Source of the DNA: Corynebacterium sp. NML140438
Lineage (GTDB): Bacteria > Actinomycetota > Actinomycetes > Mycobacteriales > Mycobacteriaceae
DNA: 64,000 bases
NCBI RefSeq assembly: GCF_001875725.1
Contig: NZ_MLCQ01000017.1
Location: 124,001-188,000, forward strand
Direction of reading: 5' to 3'
Notes under the pieces: model-generated
What the model was told of the DNA's origin: nothing
Seen by the model: the letters and a program-made list of their open reading frames with translations, nothing else
Databases searched by the model: none
Program-made: the position numbers and the translations under genes
Part shown: positions 49,892 through 59,115 of the stretch, piece by piece
Layout of the letters: every line of letters begins with the position of its first letter
Numbering within the stretch: the first letter of the stretch is position 1

Positions 49892-50503
49892 TTACTTCTT
49901 CGATAGCGTTCTCAGCGCTGCACGCAGCAGGCTTGATGGGTCCGTATCCGGCTGATCCGCGACCAACGACTCAACCACCGACCGCACACCACGTTCGGTA
50001 AAACCGAGCCCAATCAAAGCCTCTACGATCTGTTCGCTAACTCCTGAGGTCGAAGAAACTGGCGCACTCGAGCCCTGGTTTGACTCGCCGCCCATTTCAA
50101 ACAGGCCGACGACCTTGTCCTTCAGCTCCAGCACTATTCGCTCCGCCATCTTCTTACCGACGCCAGGGATCGTTTGAATCTTTTTTGCATCTCCAGACGC
50201 AATGAGCTCCGCCAATTCCCCTGCTTGAAAGACAGCCAACGAAGCCATCGCAAGTTTTGGCCCTAAACCGCTGACCGTCTGAAGTTTGTGAAACATTGTT
50301 CTCGAGTCCTCGTCTGCGAACCCAAACAACGTCATGCCGTCATCACGAACTACAAGGGCCGTGACAACATCCGCGTGCTCCCCACGAGTGAGACGGCCAA
50401 GGGTTGGTGGCGTCGCTAAGAATCGGTACCCAACACCTCCGCAACCAATGACAGCATGATCGAGGCCGATCGAAAGTACTTCACCGTGGAGGGAGTCAAT
50501 CAT
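49892..50503 (-). CDS. ruvA: Holliday junction DNA-binding protein RuvA
   Basis: RuvA binds four-way junctions as a tetramer and recruits RuvB. The 203-residue protein has the N-terminal OB domain (MIDSLHGEVLSIG), two helix-hairpin-helix motifs (LQTVSGLGPKLAM, IQTIPGVGKKMAERIVLELKD) and the C-terminal RuvB-binding domain (VEALIGLGFTERGVRS). ATG start three bases after ruvC. Confidence 0.96.
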   Translation of the reverse strand: MIDSLHGEVLSIGLDHAVIGCGGVGYRFLATPPTLGRLTRGEHADVVTALVVRDDGMTLFGFADEDSRTMFHKLQTVSGLGPKLAMASLAVFQAGELAELIASGDAKKIQTIPGVGKKMAERIVLELKDKVVGLFEMGGESNQGSSAPVSSTSGVSEQIVEALIGLGFTERGVRSVVESLVADQPDTDPSSLLRAALRTLSKK

Positions 50504-50506
50504 GTT

Positions 50507-51037
50507 CTAGCTCTTTCTGAGTGTTTCGTAGGCGGAAGCTCTTGCAAGTAGTGGCGCGCGCCAGCAATGACACACTGCGATCGCCAGCGCGTCGGCTGCG
50601 TCCGCCGGTTTCGGTGGCTCACTCAGGCCAAGGATACGTGTAATCATCGTAGTCATCTGTTTCTTATCAGCCCGACCGTTACCGGACACAGACTTCTTCA
50701 CTTCCGATGGGGTATACATGTGCACAGGGATGTCGCGTTCGGCCGCAGCGAGGACCATCACCCCCACCGCATGTGCGGTGTGCATCACGGTTGAGACGTT
50801 ACTGCGTTCGAAAATTCGCTCCATCGCAACAACATCAGGCTTGTACTCGTCCATCCACTCAGACACGGACCGCGAAATGCGCAGAAGGCGCTCGGTGAGG
50901 TCCACATCGGAAGGAGTACGAGCGACTCCAACCGCGATTGGAATGACCTGACGGCCTCGCCCGGCCTGTACAACCGAAAGTCCACAGCGAGTCAACCCCG
51001 GGTCAATCCCCATTACCCGTAAACCTTGAAGGTTCAC
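50507..51037 (-). CDS. ruvC: Holliday junction resolvase RuvC
   Basis: RuvC cleaves Holliday junctions. The 176-residue protein has the catalytic aspartate in [12 protein letters not shown], glutamate in [10 protein letters not shown], and the later acidic residues in [12 protein letters not shown]. The GTG at 51037 gives [14 protein letters not shown], matching the family. GTG 51040 and a start at 51070 are alternatives. AAAGGA lies 6 to 9 bases upstream. A LexA-like palindrome about 28 bases upstream suggests SOS induction of the ruvCAB operon. Confidence 0.94.
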   Translation of the reverse strand: MNLQGLRVMGIDPGLTRCGLSVVQAGRGRQVIPIAVGVARTPSDVDLTERLLRISRSVSEWMDEYKPDVVAMERIFERSNVSTVMHTAHAVGVMVLAAAERDIPVHMYTPSEVKKSVSGNGRADKKQMTTMITRILGLSEPPKPADAADALAIAVCHCWRAPLLARASAYETLRKS

Positions 51038-51064
51038 CACGTGTCCTTTCACCGCAGACTGTAC

Positions 51065-51080
51065 TGGCACATATGTTCTA
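51065..51080. promoter_or_regulatory. Candidate LexA (SOS) box upstream of ruvC
   Basis: TGGCACATATGTTCTA matches 11 of the 14 fixed positions of the corynebacterial LexA consensus TCGAACA-NN-TGTTCGA, keeping the ACA/TGT core. It lies 28 bases upstream of the ruvC start and overlaps the likely promoter. ruvC is SOS-regulated in mycobacteria. Confidence 0.55.
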
Positions 51081-51097
51081 CCATAGTTTCGAAAAGA

Positions 51098-51125
51098 ACC
51101 ACCACTCGTCGCAACGAATGGTGGT
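51098..51125 (-). terminator. Terminator after the yebC gene
   Basis: On the minus strand ACCACCATTCGT and ACGAGTGGTGGT pair with one mismatch around TGCG, followed by TCTTTT. It separates the YebC gene from ruvC and lies just upstream of the LexA-like box. Confidence 0.75.
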
Positions 51126-51144
51126 CAAAACCGAAGCTGAACGC

Positions 51145-51897
51145 TTACAGATCGAGCTGCGCAGCTACCTCGTCCGAAATAGACATATTAGAGAAGACAT
51201 TCTGAACGTCATCGGAGTCTTCGAGGGCATCGATGAGCTTGAGGTTCTTCTCCGCACCGGCAACATCCAGCTCAACTTCTACGTCGGCGCGGAAGTCCTG
51301 CTCCGAGCCTTCTACCTGGATTCCAGCTTCGACGAGTGCTTCTCGTACAGCTGAGAGATCTGTCGGCTGGCACGTAACCTCGAATTCCTCACCAAGGTCT
51401 TTGACCTCTTCTGCGCCTGCATCAAGCACAGCCATTAAAACATCGTCCTCAGTAAGGTCATTCTTTGCAACCGTGACGACGCCGACTCGGTTAAACATAT
51501 AGCCGACAGAACCGGTTTCGCCTAGGTTGCCACCGTTCCTCGTCATCGCGGTGCGAACTTCAGTCGCTGCGCGGTTACGGTTATCCGTCAAACACTCAAT
51601 CAACAGGGCGACGCCGTTGGGGCCATAGCCCTCGTACATCACCGATTCCCAGTTAGATCCACCGGCTTCTTCACCCGAACCACGCTTACGTGCGCGCTCG
51701 ATGTTGTCATTAGGCACAGATGCCTTCTTCGCCTTCTTGATCATGTCATCGAGCGTCGGATTCGCAGCCGGGTCCCCGCCGCCAGTCCGTGCTGCCACCT
51801 CGATGTCCTTGATCATTTTCGCCCAAAGTTTGGAGCGCTTTGCGTCGTTAGCGGCTTTCTTATGCTTAGTAGTAGCCCACTTTGAGTGGCCAGACAT
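51145..51897 (-). CDS. YebC/PmpR-family protein
   Basis: Members of this family act as transcription regulators in some bacteria and as translation factors at polyproline in others. The 250-residue protein is typical: [21 protein letters not shown] at the N-terminus, [20 protein letters not shown], and [20 protein letters not shown]. The C-terminus is acidic. The ATG follows AAGGGA and a possible promoter. Position upstream of ruvCAB is highly conserved. Confidence 0.93.
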   Translation of the reverse strand: MSGHSKWATTKHKKAANDAKRSKLWAKMIKDIEVAARTGGGDPAANPTLDDMIKKAKKASVPNDNIERARKRGSGEEAGGSNWESVMYEGYGPNGVALLIECLTDNRNRAATEVRTAMTRNGGNLGETGSVGYMFNRVGVVTVAKNDLTEDDVLMAVLDAGAEEVKDLGEEFEVTCQPTDLSAVREALVEAGIQVEGSEQDFRADVEVELDVAGAEKNLKLIDALEDSDDVQNVFSNMSISDEVAAQLDL

Positions 51898-51916
51898 CCG
51901 GTATCCCTTCGCTTAA

Positions 51917-51947
51917 ATTGTATTAACCAGCAGTAATTGAACGTCAA
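51917..51947 (-). promoter_or_regulatory. Putative promoter of the YebC gene
   Basis: TTGACG (51942-51947) is followed by TAATAC (51920-51925, 16-base spacing) or TACAAT (51917-51922, 19-base spacing). Either would place transcription start close to 51910, just before the ribosome-binding site. Confidence 0.5.
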
Positions 51948-52000
51948 CCTACTATACGCCTGAACCACCTGAGCTGCAGAACCGCAACTTTTCCGCGGCG

Positions 52001-52453
52001 CTATAGCGAGAGAGAGGCATATGCAGGCAGTGCGGCTGTGCCGCCCAAACGCAGTAGGCGCACCGCTGGCCGCAAGCGTAGCGAGCGGACATCACTCACA
52101 GCATCGTTGTAAAATCTCAACGCGATTGCTACCCGAGTATCCACAGCATCTATGTCGTTGGAAGCATCCCCCGCTTGCTCCCCAACGCGCTTGCGCAGGT
52201 CTTGTTCAGCGCGCAGACGAGGTTCCACCTCGGTTGGTGTCAATCGCAGCGATTCGACGCCCCTGCATTCATCACGAAAGTCCGGATGCAGCACCGCGAT
52301 GACTGCACAACGTTGATTTAAGGCAGCCTCTAATGCGTCACGGGAGCGATCAAGCCGGATGTGGAGGCGATGCAATCGTTGCGCCGTAAAATAAGCCCAG
52401 GCAAGCAGCAAGGTTATAAAAGCAGCAAGTAATGCCAACGCAGTAGTTATCAT
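52001..52453 (-). CDS. Membrane-anchored LemA-like protein of the PIM cluster
   Basis: The 150-residue protein has one N-terminal transmembrane helix (TTALALLAAFITLLLAWAYF) followed by a long helical domain with charged heptad-like segments (LHIRLDRSRDALEAALNQR, LRAEQDLRKRVGEQAGD, IALRFYNDAVSDVRSLRLRP). This layout resembles LemA proteins. In mycobacteria the corresponding position after pimA (Rv2609c) holds a larger membrane protein with a NUDIX domain, which is absent here. The ATG overlaps the pimA stop as ATGA, so it is probably made with the PIM enzymes. Function is unknown. Confidence 0.72.
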   Translation of the reverse strand: MITTALALLAAFITLLLAWAYFTAQRLHRLHIRLDRSRDALEAALNQRCAVIAVLHPDFRDECRGVESLRLTPTEVEPRLRAEQDLRKRVGEQAGDASNDIDAVDTRVAIALRFYNDAVSDVRSLRLRPAVRLLRLGGTAALPAYASLSL

Positions 52454-53547
52454 GCGAGCGTCACCTTTTCACCGACGGATACAGCTTCGTACACTGCCAG
52501 GATCTGCGCGGTGACAGTCGACCAATCGTACTGTGCTGCTCGGCGCTGTCCGCGCCTCCCCAATTCCAAACGTGCATCTGGGTCATCGACCAACGCCTGT
52601 AATGCTTTCGTAAGTTCGGTAACATTGCCAGATGGAAAAAGGATTCCTGCTGGCTCAGGGTCCTCAGCATCACACACCAACGAAAATGCCTCGAGATCAC
52701 TGGCGACTACCGCACATCCAGCAGCCATTGCCTCTACCAGAACAATGCCGAATGATTCGCCGCCAGTATTCGGCGCAACGAAGATATCCGCGGCCCCAAG
52801 AAGCCTGGCCTTCTCTACTTCGCTCACACGACCAACGAAATTCACACCTGGGATTTCTTTCGGCTCACCTCCACCAATGACGGTGAGCTCGACTCGCCCT
52901 TTGAGATTGGAGAACGCTTCAAGGAGCAGTGGTAGTCCTTTCCGAGGCTCGTCGATACGCCCCAAGAAAGCAACCCGAACTGGTTCTTCACTGTTCTCAC
53001 GCGCAGGTTGTCGAGCCACCACGAACTTCCGAGTATCGACCCCATTTGGAATAACAATTGGATCGACGCCAATTTGCTCGACCTGCCATCGACGAGCAAG
53101 CTCACTGACCGCAATTCCTCCGCGGATCTTCTCCAAATACTTGCGCAAAAAAGGCAACGCTACCCGTAGCGCCCGAGATCCCGTCGTGGATGTATGGTAG
53201 GTTGCCACGATCGGTCCCGAAGCCAGCACGAGAGCTGCAAGTGAATAGCTCGGAGAATTTGGCTCGTGAATATGCAACACATCGAAGTTGCCGTCACGTA
53301 CGAACGCGCGAGTGTTCTTTATAACTTTCCTGCCGAACGACAGGCGAGCGACAGAACCGTTGTAAGGGATAGGGATCGAACGTCCACCCTTCTTCACAAA
53401 CGTAGGTAGTGGCGCGTCTTCACGAGCAGGGCCAAGGACTTCAACTTCGTGCCCTTGCTGCAGGAGCGCCTGCGCGAGGTCAAGGATATGTGCTTGAACA
53501 CCACCAGGTTCGTCAAAGGAATACGGACATACGATGCCGACTTTCAC
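52450..53547 (-). CDS. pimA: Phosphatidylinositol alpha-mannosyltransferase PimA
   Basis: PimA adds the first mannose from GDP-mannose to phosphatidylinositol on the inner membrane face, starting PIM, lipomannan and LAM synthesis. The 365-residue GT4 enzyme has GIVCPYSFDEPGGVQAH at the N-terminus, the donor site GGGEPKEIPGV and GGESFGIVLVEAMAAG (E-x7-E motif). The GTG at 53547 begins VKVGIVCPYS. The 33 extra residues of the longer frame are rejected because they run into the upstream gene. It follows the acyltransferase stop by 7 bases. Confidence 0.94.
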   Translation of the reverse strand: MKVGIVCPYSFDEPGGVQAHILDLAQALLQQGHEVEVLGPAREDAPLPTFVKKGGRSIPIPYNGSVARLSFGRKVIKNTRAFVRDGNFDVLHIHEPNSPSYSLAALVLASGPIVATYHTSTTGSRALRVALPFLRKYLEKIRGGIAVSELARRWQVEQIGVDPIVIPNGVDTRKFVVARQPARENSEEPVRVAFLGRIDEPRKGLPLLLEAFSNLKGRVELTVIGGGEPKEIPGVNFVGRVSEVEKARLLGAADIFVAPNTGGESFGIVLVEAMAAGCAVVASDLEAFSLVCDAEDPEPAGILFPSGNVTELTKALQALVDDPDARLELGRRGQRRAAQYDWSTVTAQILAVYEAVSVGEKVTLA

Positions 53548-53554
53548 TCCTGCC

Positions 53555-54451
53555 CTACTTTCTCTTTCGGTCCGCAATCCAAAACGGTTGGAGCACATGC
53601 CAATCTTCGGGATAGTCCGCGATGCATCGCTCGAACCAAGTCGCAAGCTGCTCTACTCTGCCGGCAACCGAGTCTGCGATAATCGGTGCAGAAACACGAG
53701 TTACCCAACCATTTGCGCTGCCAGGGCCTTCATAAGCGCTGTGGACTCCAAGCAAGGTCGCGCCAGTTCGCTCCGCTAAGACTGCCACGCCGGCAGGCAT
53801 CGTCGTCCGCTCGCCGAAAAAGTCAACGGGCACCCCGTGTCCACCGAGGTCCCGATCCGCGAGCAAACAGACAACCCCTCCCGTATCAAGGACATCTTCG
53901 AGCAACTCTAACGGTGGTTTCGACGCCCCCTTAGAGGGAATGACGTCGACACCCAAACCCTGCCGAAAATCTACAAATGCTTCGTACAGCTTTTCTGGTT
54001 TGAGGCGTTCGGCGACCGTAGAAAATCGACCGTACCGATGAGCTAACCATGCGCCTGCTAAATCCCAGTTTCCTGAATGAGGAAGGGCGAGAATTACGCC
54101 CCCACCGCGCTCAATCGCTGCATCCAGGTGTGCAATCCCCTGTATCGAAGCGGCGTAATTTTCGTAAAAGCCTTCGTCGGAAACAACTTTCTGCAAACAG
54201 AAAACCTCAAGCCAATACCGCATGTAAGACCGCATTGAGTTTCTCACTAGCGAACGCGTGACGTTCTCGGGCCCGACCACACGCGAAAGGTTCTTCCTGA
54301 GCTGCTCAGGCTGCTTGCCGCTACGTGTATAAACGTCTGCGAACAGCATCATCAAGCGGTACGTCAGCGGGTACGGCAGTAGGGACAGCAGCTTCCACCC
54401 CAGCCAGTAGCAACGAAAGACGCACTCATTCTTCAATGTTTGTATGCGCAT
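53555..54451 (-). CDS. patA: Phosphatidylinositol mannoside acyltransferase (PatA-like)
   Basis: This LpxL/HtrB-family acyltransferase adds a fatty acid to the mannose of PIM. The 298-residue protein has a hydrophobic N-terminal segment (YWLGWKLLSLLPYPLTYRLM) and the catalytic HxxxxD motif in LALPHSGNWDLAGAW. A second conserved block is VVCLLADRDLGGHGVPVDFFGE. The ATG at 54451 was chosen: the longest frame adds 73 residues that overlap pgsA. It lies between pgsA1 and pimA as in mycobacteria (Rv2611c). Confidence 0.92.
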   Translation of the reverse strand: MRIQTLKNECVFRCYWLGWKLLSLLPYPLTYRLMMLFADVYTRSGKQPEQLRKNLSRVVGPENVTRSLVRNSMRSYMRYWLEVFCLQKVVSDEGFYENYAASIQGIAHLDAAIERGGGVILALPHSGNWDLAGAWLAHRYGRFSTVAERLKPEKLYEAFVDFRQGLGVDVIPSKGASKPPLELLEDVLDTGGVVCLLADRDLGGHGVPVDFFGERTTMPAGVAVLAERTGATLLGVHSAYEGPGSANGWVTRVSAPIIADSVAGRVEQLATWFERCIADYPEDWHVLQPFWIADRKRK

Positions 54452-54458
54452 CGCGGTC

Positions 54459-55112
54459 CTAACTGGCGTCGAAGGTCTTTGCCCCTGCCGGCGCTGCGAT
54501 CCGTCGTTTCGCCGCAGGATCCTTGGCCGCGATAACAAGGCGCTGTGCAACGGTATAGGCCGAACCGAAGAACAGCAGCCAGAGACCGCATTCAATTGCG
54601 TATGGCACCCCAAATCCTTCCAGCCCCAACGCGACAAGCCCGATGAGCAGGCGCTCTGGCCGCTCAACAAGCCCGCCTACGATCTTGATGCCACCAGCCT
54701 CTGCACGCGCCTTCACATAACTGATCACCTGCGAAAACACGAGAACTGCAAGACATACAGCAACGTGCGCTGGGGAGGCTTGATCGACGTACACGAGCCA
54801 GAACGCGATGGCGCCGAAGAGCGCACCGTCGGTAATCCTGTCGCAACTCGCGTCAAGCGTGGCTCCGAACGCGGTCCCTCCGCCGCGAAGACGCGCCATT
54901 GTCCCGTCGACCATGTCGAACGCCGCAAAAAGACCACTCAAAATAGCCGCCCAGACGAGGTGGTCAGTTGGTATGAGCACGATCGCGACCAGAACGGTAA
55001 GCAACGTGCCCCCGAGCGTCGTCCAATTCGGAGTCAACCCCACCTTGAGGAGCGTGGCTGCCAGTGGCTCCACAACAACGGCTGCAGGTTTACGCCCATG
55101 TACGCTAAGCAT
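54459..55112 (-). CDS. pgsA1: CDP-alcohol phosphatidyltransferase (phosphatidylinositol phosphate synthase)
   Basis: This membrane enzyme joins CDP-diacylglycerol with inositol phosphate, giving the PI on which PIMs are built. The 217-residue protein has the family motif DMVDGTMARLRGGGTAFGAT with the closing LDASCDRITD, together fitting D-x2-DG-x2-AR-x8/9-G-x3-D-x3-D. About six hydrophobic helices are present. The substrate assignment rests on the PIM cluster context. ATG start, four bases after the HIT gene. Confidence 0.92.
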   Translation of the reverse strand: MLSVHGRKPAAVVVEPLAATLLKVGLTPNWTTLGGTLLTVLVAIVLIPTDHLVWAAILSGLFAAFDMVDGTMARLRGGGTAFGATLDASCDRITDGALFGAIAFWLVYVDQASPAHVAVCLAVLVFSQVISYVKARAEAGGIKIVGGLVERPERLLIGLVALGLEGFGVPYAIECGLWLLFFGSAYTVAQRLVIAAKDPAAKRRIAAPAGAKTFDAS

Positions 55113-55116
55113 CTAC

Positions 55117-55668
55117 TTACTCCTCCCCGGTTTGCTCGGCAGCTACTTTTCTCCAACCTTCGGCAAGCAGCTCTCGCGTGTCTCGTAACAGTTGCGGAAG
55201 CACCTTCGTGCCGTTAATTATCGTCATGAAATTTGAGTCACCGGCCCAGCGTGGCACCACATGCATGTGCAAGTGGTCACCAATCGAACCGCCAGAAGCA
55301 CGGCCGAGATTCAGTCCGACGTTAATTGCTTCAGGGTTCGAAACAGCTTTAAGGGTTTTTACCGCGAGTGTAAGAAACTGCATCAGCTCTGCAGACTCGT
55401 CTGGTGTAAGCGCTTCGAGCTCTGCCACCTTGCGGTAAGGCACCACCAAAATGTGCCCAGCATTGTACGGGTAAAGGTTGAGGACTGCATAGACAGTCTT
55501 TCCCCTCGCCACAATGAGGCCATCTTTATCATCCATCAAAGGGATCTGGACGAAGGGATCAGATGACCCCTTCTCATCGCGTGGCGTTGACGCGATGTAC
55601 TTCGAACGGTACGGCGCCCAAAGACGCTGAAGTCTGTCTGGAGTACCTACTCCGATGTCCTCATACAT
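55117..55668 (-). CDS. HIT-family nucleotide hydrolase/phosphorylase
   Basis: The 183-residue protein carries the histidine triad HLHMHVVPRW and the upstream NLYPYNAGHILVVPYR. Its long N-terminus (RLWAPYRSKYIAS) resembles the AP4A phosphorylase subgroup known from mycobacteria (Rv2613c). Likely substrates are dinucleoside polyphosphates. The ATG has GGAGAGG about 9 bases upstream. It opens the HIT-pgsA1-patA-pimA operon and follows thrS by 20 bases. Confidence 0.92.
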   Translation of the reverse strand: MYEDIGVGTPDRLQRLWAPYRSKYIASTPRDEKGSSDPFVQIPLMDDKDGLIVARGKTVYAVLNLYPYNAGHILVVPYRKVAELEALTPDESAELMQFLTLAVKTLKAVSNPEAINVGLNLGRASGGSIGDHLHMHVVPRWAGDSNFMTIINGTKVLPQLLRDTRELLAEGWRKVAAEQTGEE

Positions 55669-55688
55669 GTTTGAGCGCCTCTCCCCTT

Positions 55689-57758
55689 CTAGTGCGCGCC
55701 CTGGCGCTGTTCCACCAACTCTTTTGTTGGGTGCTCATTGAACTTCTCGTTGACCCAGTTGGTGATCAACGCAACGGCTTCATCAACACCGACGCCGTTG
55801 ATCTGAGTACCGTCGAGGAAGCGGAAGCTCACCGCGTTCGCTTCTACATCGCGAGCACCGGCCAGCAACATGAACGGCACCTTGTGAGTGGTGTGCGTCC
55901 TGATCTTCTTCTGCATCCGGTCGTCCGAGTGGTCGACCTCAGCGCGAATCCCACGCGCCCGCAGCTGCTGGATGACGCCATCGAGGTGTCCAGCGAAATC
56001 GTCAGCGACAGGGATACCTACAACCTGGTGAGGTGCGAGCCACGCTGGGAATGCGCCAGCATAATGCTCGAGCAGCACGCCAAAGAACCGCTCGATCGAT
56101 CCGAATAGTGCACGGTGGATCATCACTGGGCGCTTCTTACTTCCGTCAGGAGCGGTGTATTCGAGGTCGAACCGCTCTGGCAAGTTGAAGTCCAGCTGCA
56201 CGGTCGACATCTGCCAGGTACGCCCGATCGCGTCGCGCGCCTGAACCGAAATCTTCGGGCCGTAGAAAGCTGCGCCAGCTGGGTCCGGTACGAGCTCGAG
56301 CCCAGATTTCGTAGCAACTGATTCGAGGATGCTCGTGGAACGCTCCCAGATCTCATCGTCACCGATGTATTTTTCGGGATCCTTGGTGGACAGCTCCAAG
56401 TAGAAATCATCGAGGCCGTAGTCCCTGAGCAATGAGATGATGAACTCCAGTACGCTCGTCAGCTCGTCCTCAAGTTGTTCCTCAGTGCAGTAAATGTGCG
56501 CATCGTCCTGGGTGAACCCGCGAGCGCGCGTCAGCCCGTGGACCACACCGGACTTTTCATAGCGGTAGACGGTACCGAACTCGAAGAGTCGCAGCGGCAG
56601 CTCACGATAAGAACGACCACGTGAGTCGAAAATAAGATTGTGCATCGGGCAGTTCATCGGCTTGACGTAGTAGTCCACCGCCTGCTTGGTCACATTGCCT
56701 TCGTCGTCAGTTTCACCGTCGAGCTGCATCGGCGGGTACATGCCATCCGCATACCAGTCCAAGTGGCCGGATTTTTCAAACAGCTCGCCCTTAGTCAAGT
56801 GTGGTGTGTTGACGAAGGAGTAGCCTGCCTCGAGGTGACGCTGACGGGAGTGCTCTTCCATCACCATACGGATGATTCCGCCGTCCGGGTGGAACACTGG
56901 CAGGCCGGACCCAACTTCCTCCGGGAAGGAAAACAGGTCAAGCTCATTGCCCAACCGGCGGTGGTCACGCTTCTCCGCCTCAGCGAGCATCAGCATGTGC
57001 TCATCGAGCTTTTCCTTTGACTCCCAAGCCGTACCGTAAATGCGTTGCAGACCCGCGTTGTTTTGGTTGCCACGCCAATATGCAGCTGATGAACGAGTCA
57101 GCGCGAACGCCGGGATGTACTTCGTAGTAGGAACGTGCGGTCCGCGGCACAGGTCACGCCACTCAACCTCGTTCGTCCGAGGATTCACGTTGTCGTAGTG
57201 GGTGAGCTCACCATGGCCAACCTCGGTCGCTTCATCCGAGTCAGGATCAACGTTTCCCTTGTCCTGTACGAGCTCCAGCTTGTACGGCTCGTCGGCAAGA
57301 TCCTCTGCCGCTGCCTCTGCTGTTGGGTAGACCCCACGAACGAACTTCTGCCCCTGCTTGATGATCTTTTTCATACGACGCTCAAGAAGCTTTAAGTCTT
57401 CAGGAGTAAACGGTTCTGCCGCATCGAAGTCGTAATAGAATCCACCATCGATAGCTGGGCCGATGCCCAGCTTCGTCCCTGGGAACTCAATTTGTACAGC
57501 CTGCGCCAACACGTGAGCACACGAGTGGCGAATCACAGACCTGCCCAACTCAGTGTTCGCAGCAACAGGTGTGACGGTGGTATCCACATCCGGAGTGAAT
57601 GACAGATCTTTGAGTTCTCCGGCCGCAGATTGCACACAGACAATCGCCTCCGGCCCCTTGTTCGGCAGCGCAAGCTCACGCATCGCGACACCGGCAGGAG
57701 TGTTTGCCGGGACTGTGAAGGCCTGACCTGCGTTGTGAGTTTGGTCGTTATTCGTCAT
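55689..57758 (-). CDS. thrS: Threonyl-tRNA synthetase
   Basis: ThrRS charges tRNA-Thr and edits serine. The 689-residue protein has an N-terminal TGS domain, the editing domain ([15 protein letters not shown] with the HxxxH-like site and CRGPHVPTT), the class II catalytic core ([52 protein letters not shown]) and an anticodon-binding domain. ATG with AAGGAG about 9 bases upstream. I saw no T-box-like leader in the 127 bases upstream. Confidence 0.97.
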   Translation of the reverse strand: MTNNDQTHNAGQAFTVPANTPAGVAMRELALPNKGPEAIVCVQSAAGELKDLSFTPDVDTTVTPVAANTELGRSVIRHSCAHVLAQAVQIEFPGTKLGIGPAIDGGFYYDFDAAEPFTPEDLKLLERRMKKIIKQGQKFVRGVYPTAEAAAEDLADEPYKLELVQDKGNVDPDSDEATEVGHGELTHYDNVNPRTNEVEWRDLCRGPHVPTTKYIPAFALTRSSAAYWRGNQNNAGLQRIYGTAWESKEKLDEHMLMLAEAEKRDHRRLGNELDLFSFPEEVGSGLPVFHPDGGIIRMVMEEHSRQRHLEAGYSFVNTPHLTKGELFEKSGHLDWYADGMYPPMQLDGETDDEGNVTKQAVDYYVKPMNCPMHNLIFDSRGRSYRELPLRLFEFGTVYRYEKSGVVHGLTRARGFTQDDAHIYCTEEQLEDELTSVLEFIISLLRDYGLDDFYLELSTKDPEKYIGDDEIWERSTSILESVATKSGLELVPDPAGAAFYGPKISVQARDAIGRTWQMSTVQLDFNLPERFDLEYTAPDGSKKRPVMIHRALFGSIERFFGVLLEHYAGAFPAWLAPHQVVGIPVADDFAGHLDGVIQQLRARGIRAEVDHSDDRMQKKIRTHTTHKVPFMLLAGARDVEANAVSFRFLDGTQINGVGVDEAVALITNWVNEKFNEHPTKELVEQRQGAH

Positions 57759-57885
57759 GTTCGTGCGCTCCTTTGCGCTTCGTTGGGGTACGTCATACCT
57801 GGACGCACCCAGCTGGATTCGTACTAGCTCGCCGGAGCCTTAAAAACTCAGGACGGCAAACATGGCAAAAATCATACCGCTTCCA

Positions 57886-59100
57886 CTACGCAAGTAGTGA
57901 CTCGGCCCAATAACCCAGCGATCCATCTTCCAGCTGTGTACCCGGCGGGATCCAGTACACCGCAGAGCCGATATGCGTGATCCACTCGTTGAGACGATCC
58001 GCCTCATCGAGCCGTTCGAGCACCGGGGTGAACTGTGTATCTGGGTTTTCCTGGAAGGCTATGAAGACGAGCCCTGCATTGGAAAGCTGGTCCTGACCTG
58101 GTTCTGGTGGGAGGTTGTAGTTGTATGGGCGTCGCTTGAACTTCTGTTCGGGGTGCCCTTCAGGTGCCATAGACCGAGCGACATGCGAGTTTCTGTCCAC
58201 CCTGGGCAACCCATACTCGTCCCGAGCTTCCAAGTCTACCGGGGTAAACTCTTCGCCCCCTGATAGAGGCGCGCCGTTATCCAGCCGACGCCCGACGGCC
58301 TCTTCACGAGATGTCCGGTCGAGCATTTCCCAAGTGTCAAGGTTCATCGCTATACGACGAACCACCATCGAAGTCCCACCTTCAAAACCTGCGGGACCGT
58401 CGGCCCATACTTGCTCATCGTATTCCTCATCAGTATGTGGATTGACTGTTCCGTCGATCTGCCCGAAGAGGTTGCGCGGCGTAGTGCCCTCGCGATGAAC
58501 CGCGGGATTATTCATGAACCCCTGCTGGACCCACGCAATGGATACATAATCGACGCCCGCCCGCACCATATGACGCATTGCCCAGGCACACATCAGAGGA
58601 TCATCCGAACAAATTTGAAGAACCAGGTCGGTCTGGCCCCATTCCGGGCCAAGTCGGTCGCGCGAAAGGGTCGGTATTTCGTGCAACCAGGCTGGCTTTT
58701 GCGCGGGGGCAGCAATATCGAAAAACTTCTCGCCCAGTCCTACCGTGATGGTGAGGTTCGCAGGGTGTTCCGTCATTTCCGGTTCAAGGCTTGCCAGCGG
58801 GTTCTCGCCGGCAGTCAACGCTCTGGCGTCCTCAGTCCACAACCGCATCAAACGCGCAATCGCAGGCTTATCGACGCCATCTTTAAAATTGAACCCAATC
58901 AGGTTCAATGAGGCCTGTTGGGGCGTCGAAATGCCTGCCTGATGTGCGCCGTCGAACGGGACTAGCGCGGTTGCAAGATCTGGCGCAGGTTCTTGCTGAG
59001 CACTCCCCGCAGCATCGCCTTGATCTGCGCACGATGCGGCCGCGCCAGCGGCGGCAACACCCAGCGTCCCGGCGAGAAAATGACGGCGGTTGACAGACAT
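57886..59100 (-). CDS. Tat-exported DyP-type heme peroxidase
   Basis: The 404-residue protein begins with a twin-arginine signal (NRRHFLAGTLGVAAAGAA) ending at AASCADQ, which resembles a lipobox, so it may be a lipoprotein. The DyP signature GQIDGTVNPHTDEE (GxxDG with catalytic aspartate) and the heme-ligand region near the C-terminus (RPYNY, GLVFIAFQENPDTQF) are present. The EfeB-type subgroup is likely, but EfeU and EfeO are absent. The ATG at 59100 has AAGGA 7 bases upstream; an ATG five codons earlier overlaps it. It is third in the copC-pcuC-DyP set. Confidence 0.9.
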   Translation of the reverse strand: MSVNRRHFLAGTLGVAAAGAAASCADQGDAAGSAQQEPAPDLATALVPFDGAHQAGISTPQQASLNLIGFNFKDGVDKPAIARLMRLWTEDARALTAGENPLASLEPEMTEHPANLTITVGLGEKFFDIAAPAQKPAWLHEIPTLSRDRLGPEWGQTDLVLQICSDDPLMCAWAMRHMVRAGVDYVSIAWVQQGFMNNPAVHREGTTPRNLFGQIDGTVNPHTDEEYDEQVWADGPAGFEGGTSMVVRRIAMNLDTWEMLDRTSREEAVGRRLDNGAPLSGGEEFTPVDLEARDEYGLPRVDRNSHVARSMAPEGHPEQKFKRRPYNYNLPPEPGQDQLSNAGLVFIAFQENPDTQFTPVLERLDEADRLNEWITHIGSAVYWIPPGTQLEDGSLGYWAESLLA

Positions 59101-59115
59101 TCGACGATCCTTCAT

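Noticed and set aside
57759-57885. T-box leader for thrS
   Set aside because: No T-box sequence, specifier-loop stem or terminator/antiterminator pair is visible. The other synthetase genes here (alaS, aspS, hisS) have even shorter or simpler leaders.
57884-57899. Terminator after the DyP peroxidase
   Set aside because: CACTAC/GTAGTG gives only a 6-base stem and the T-run is more than 10 bases away, so it is too weak to report as a terminator.
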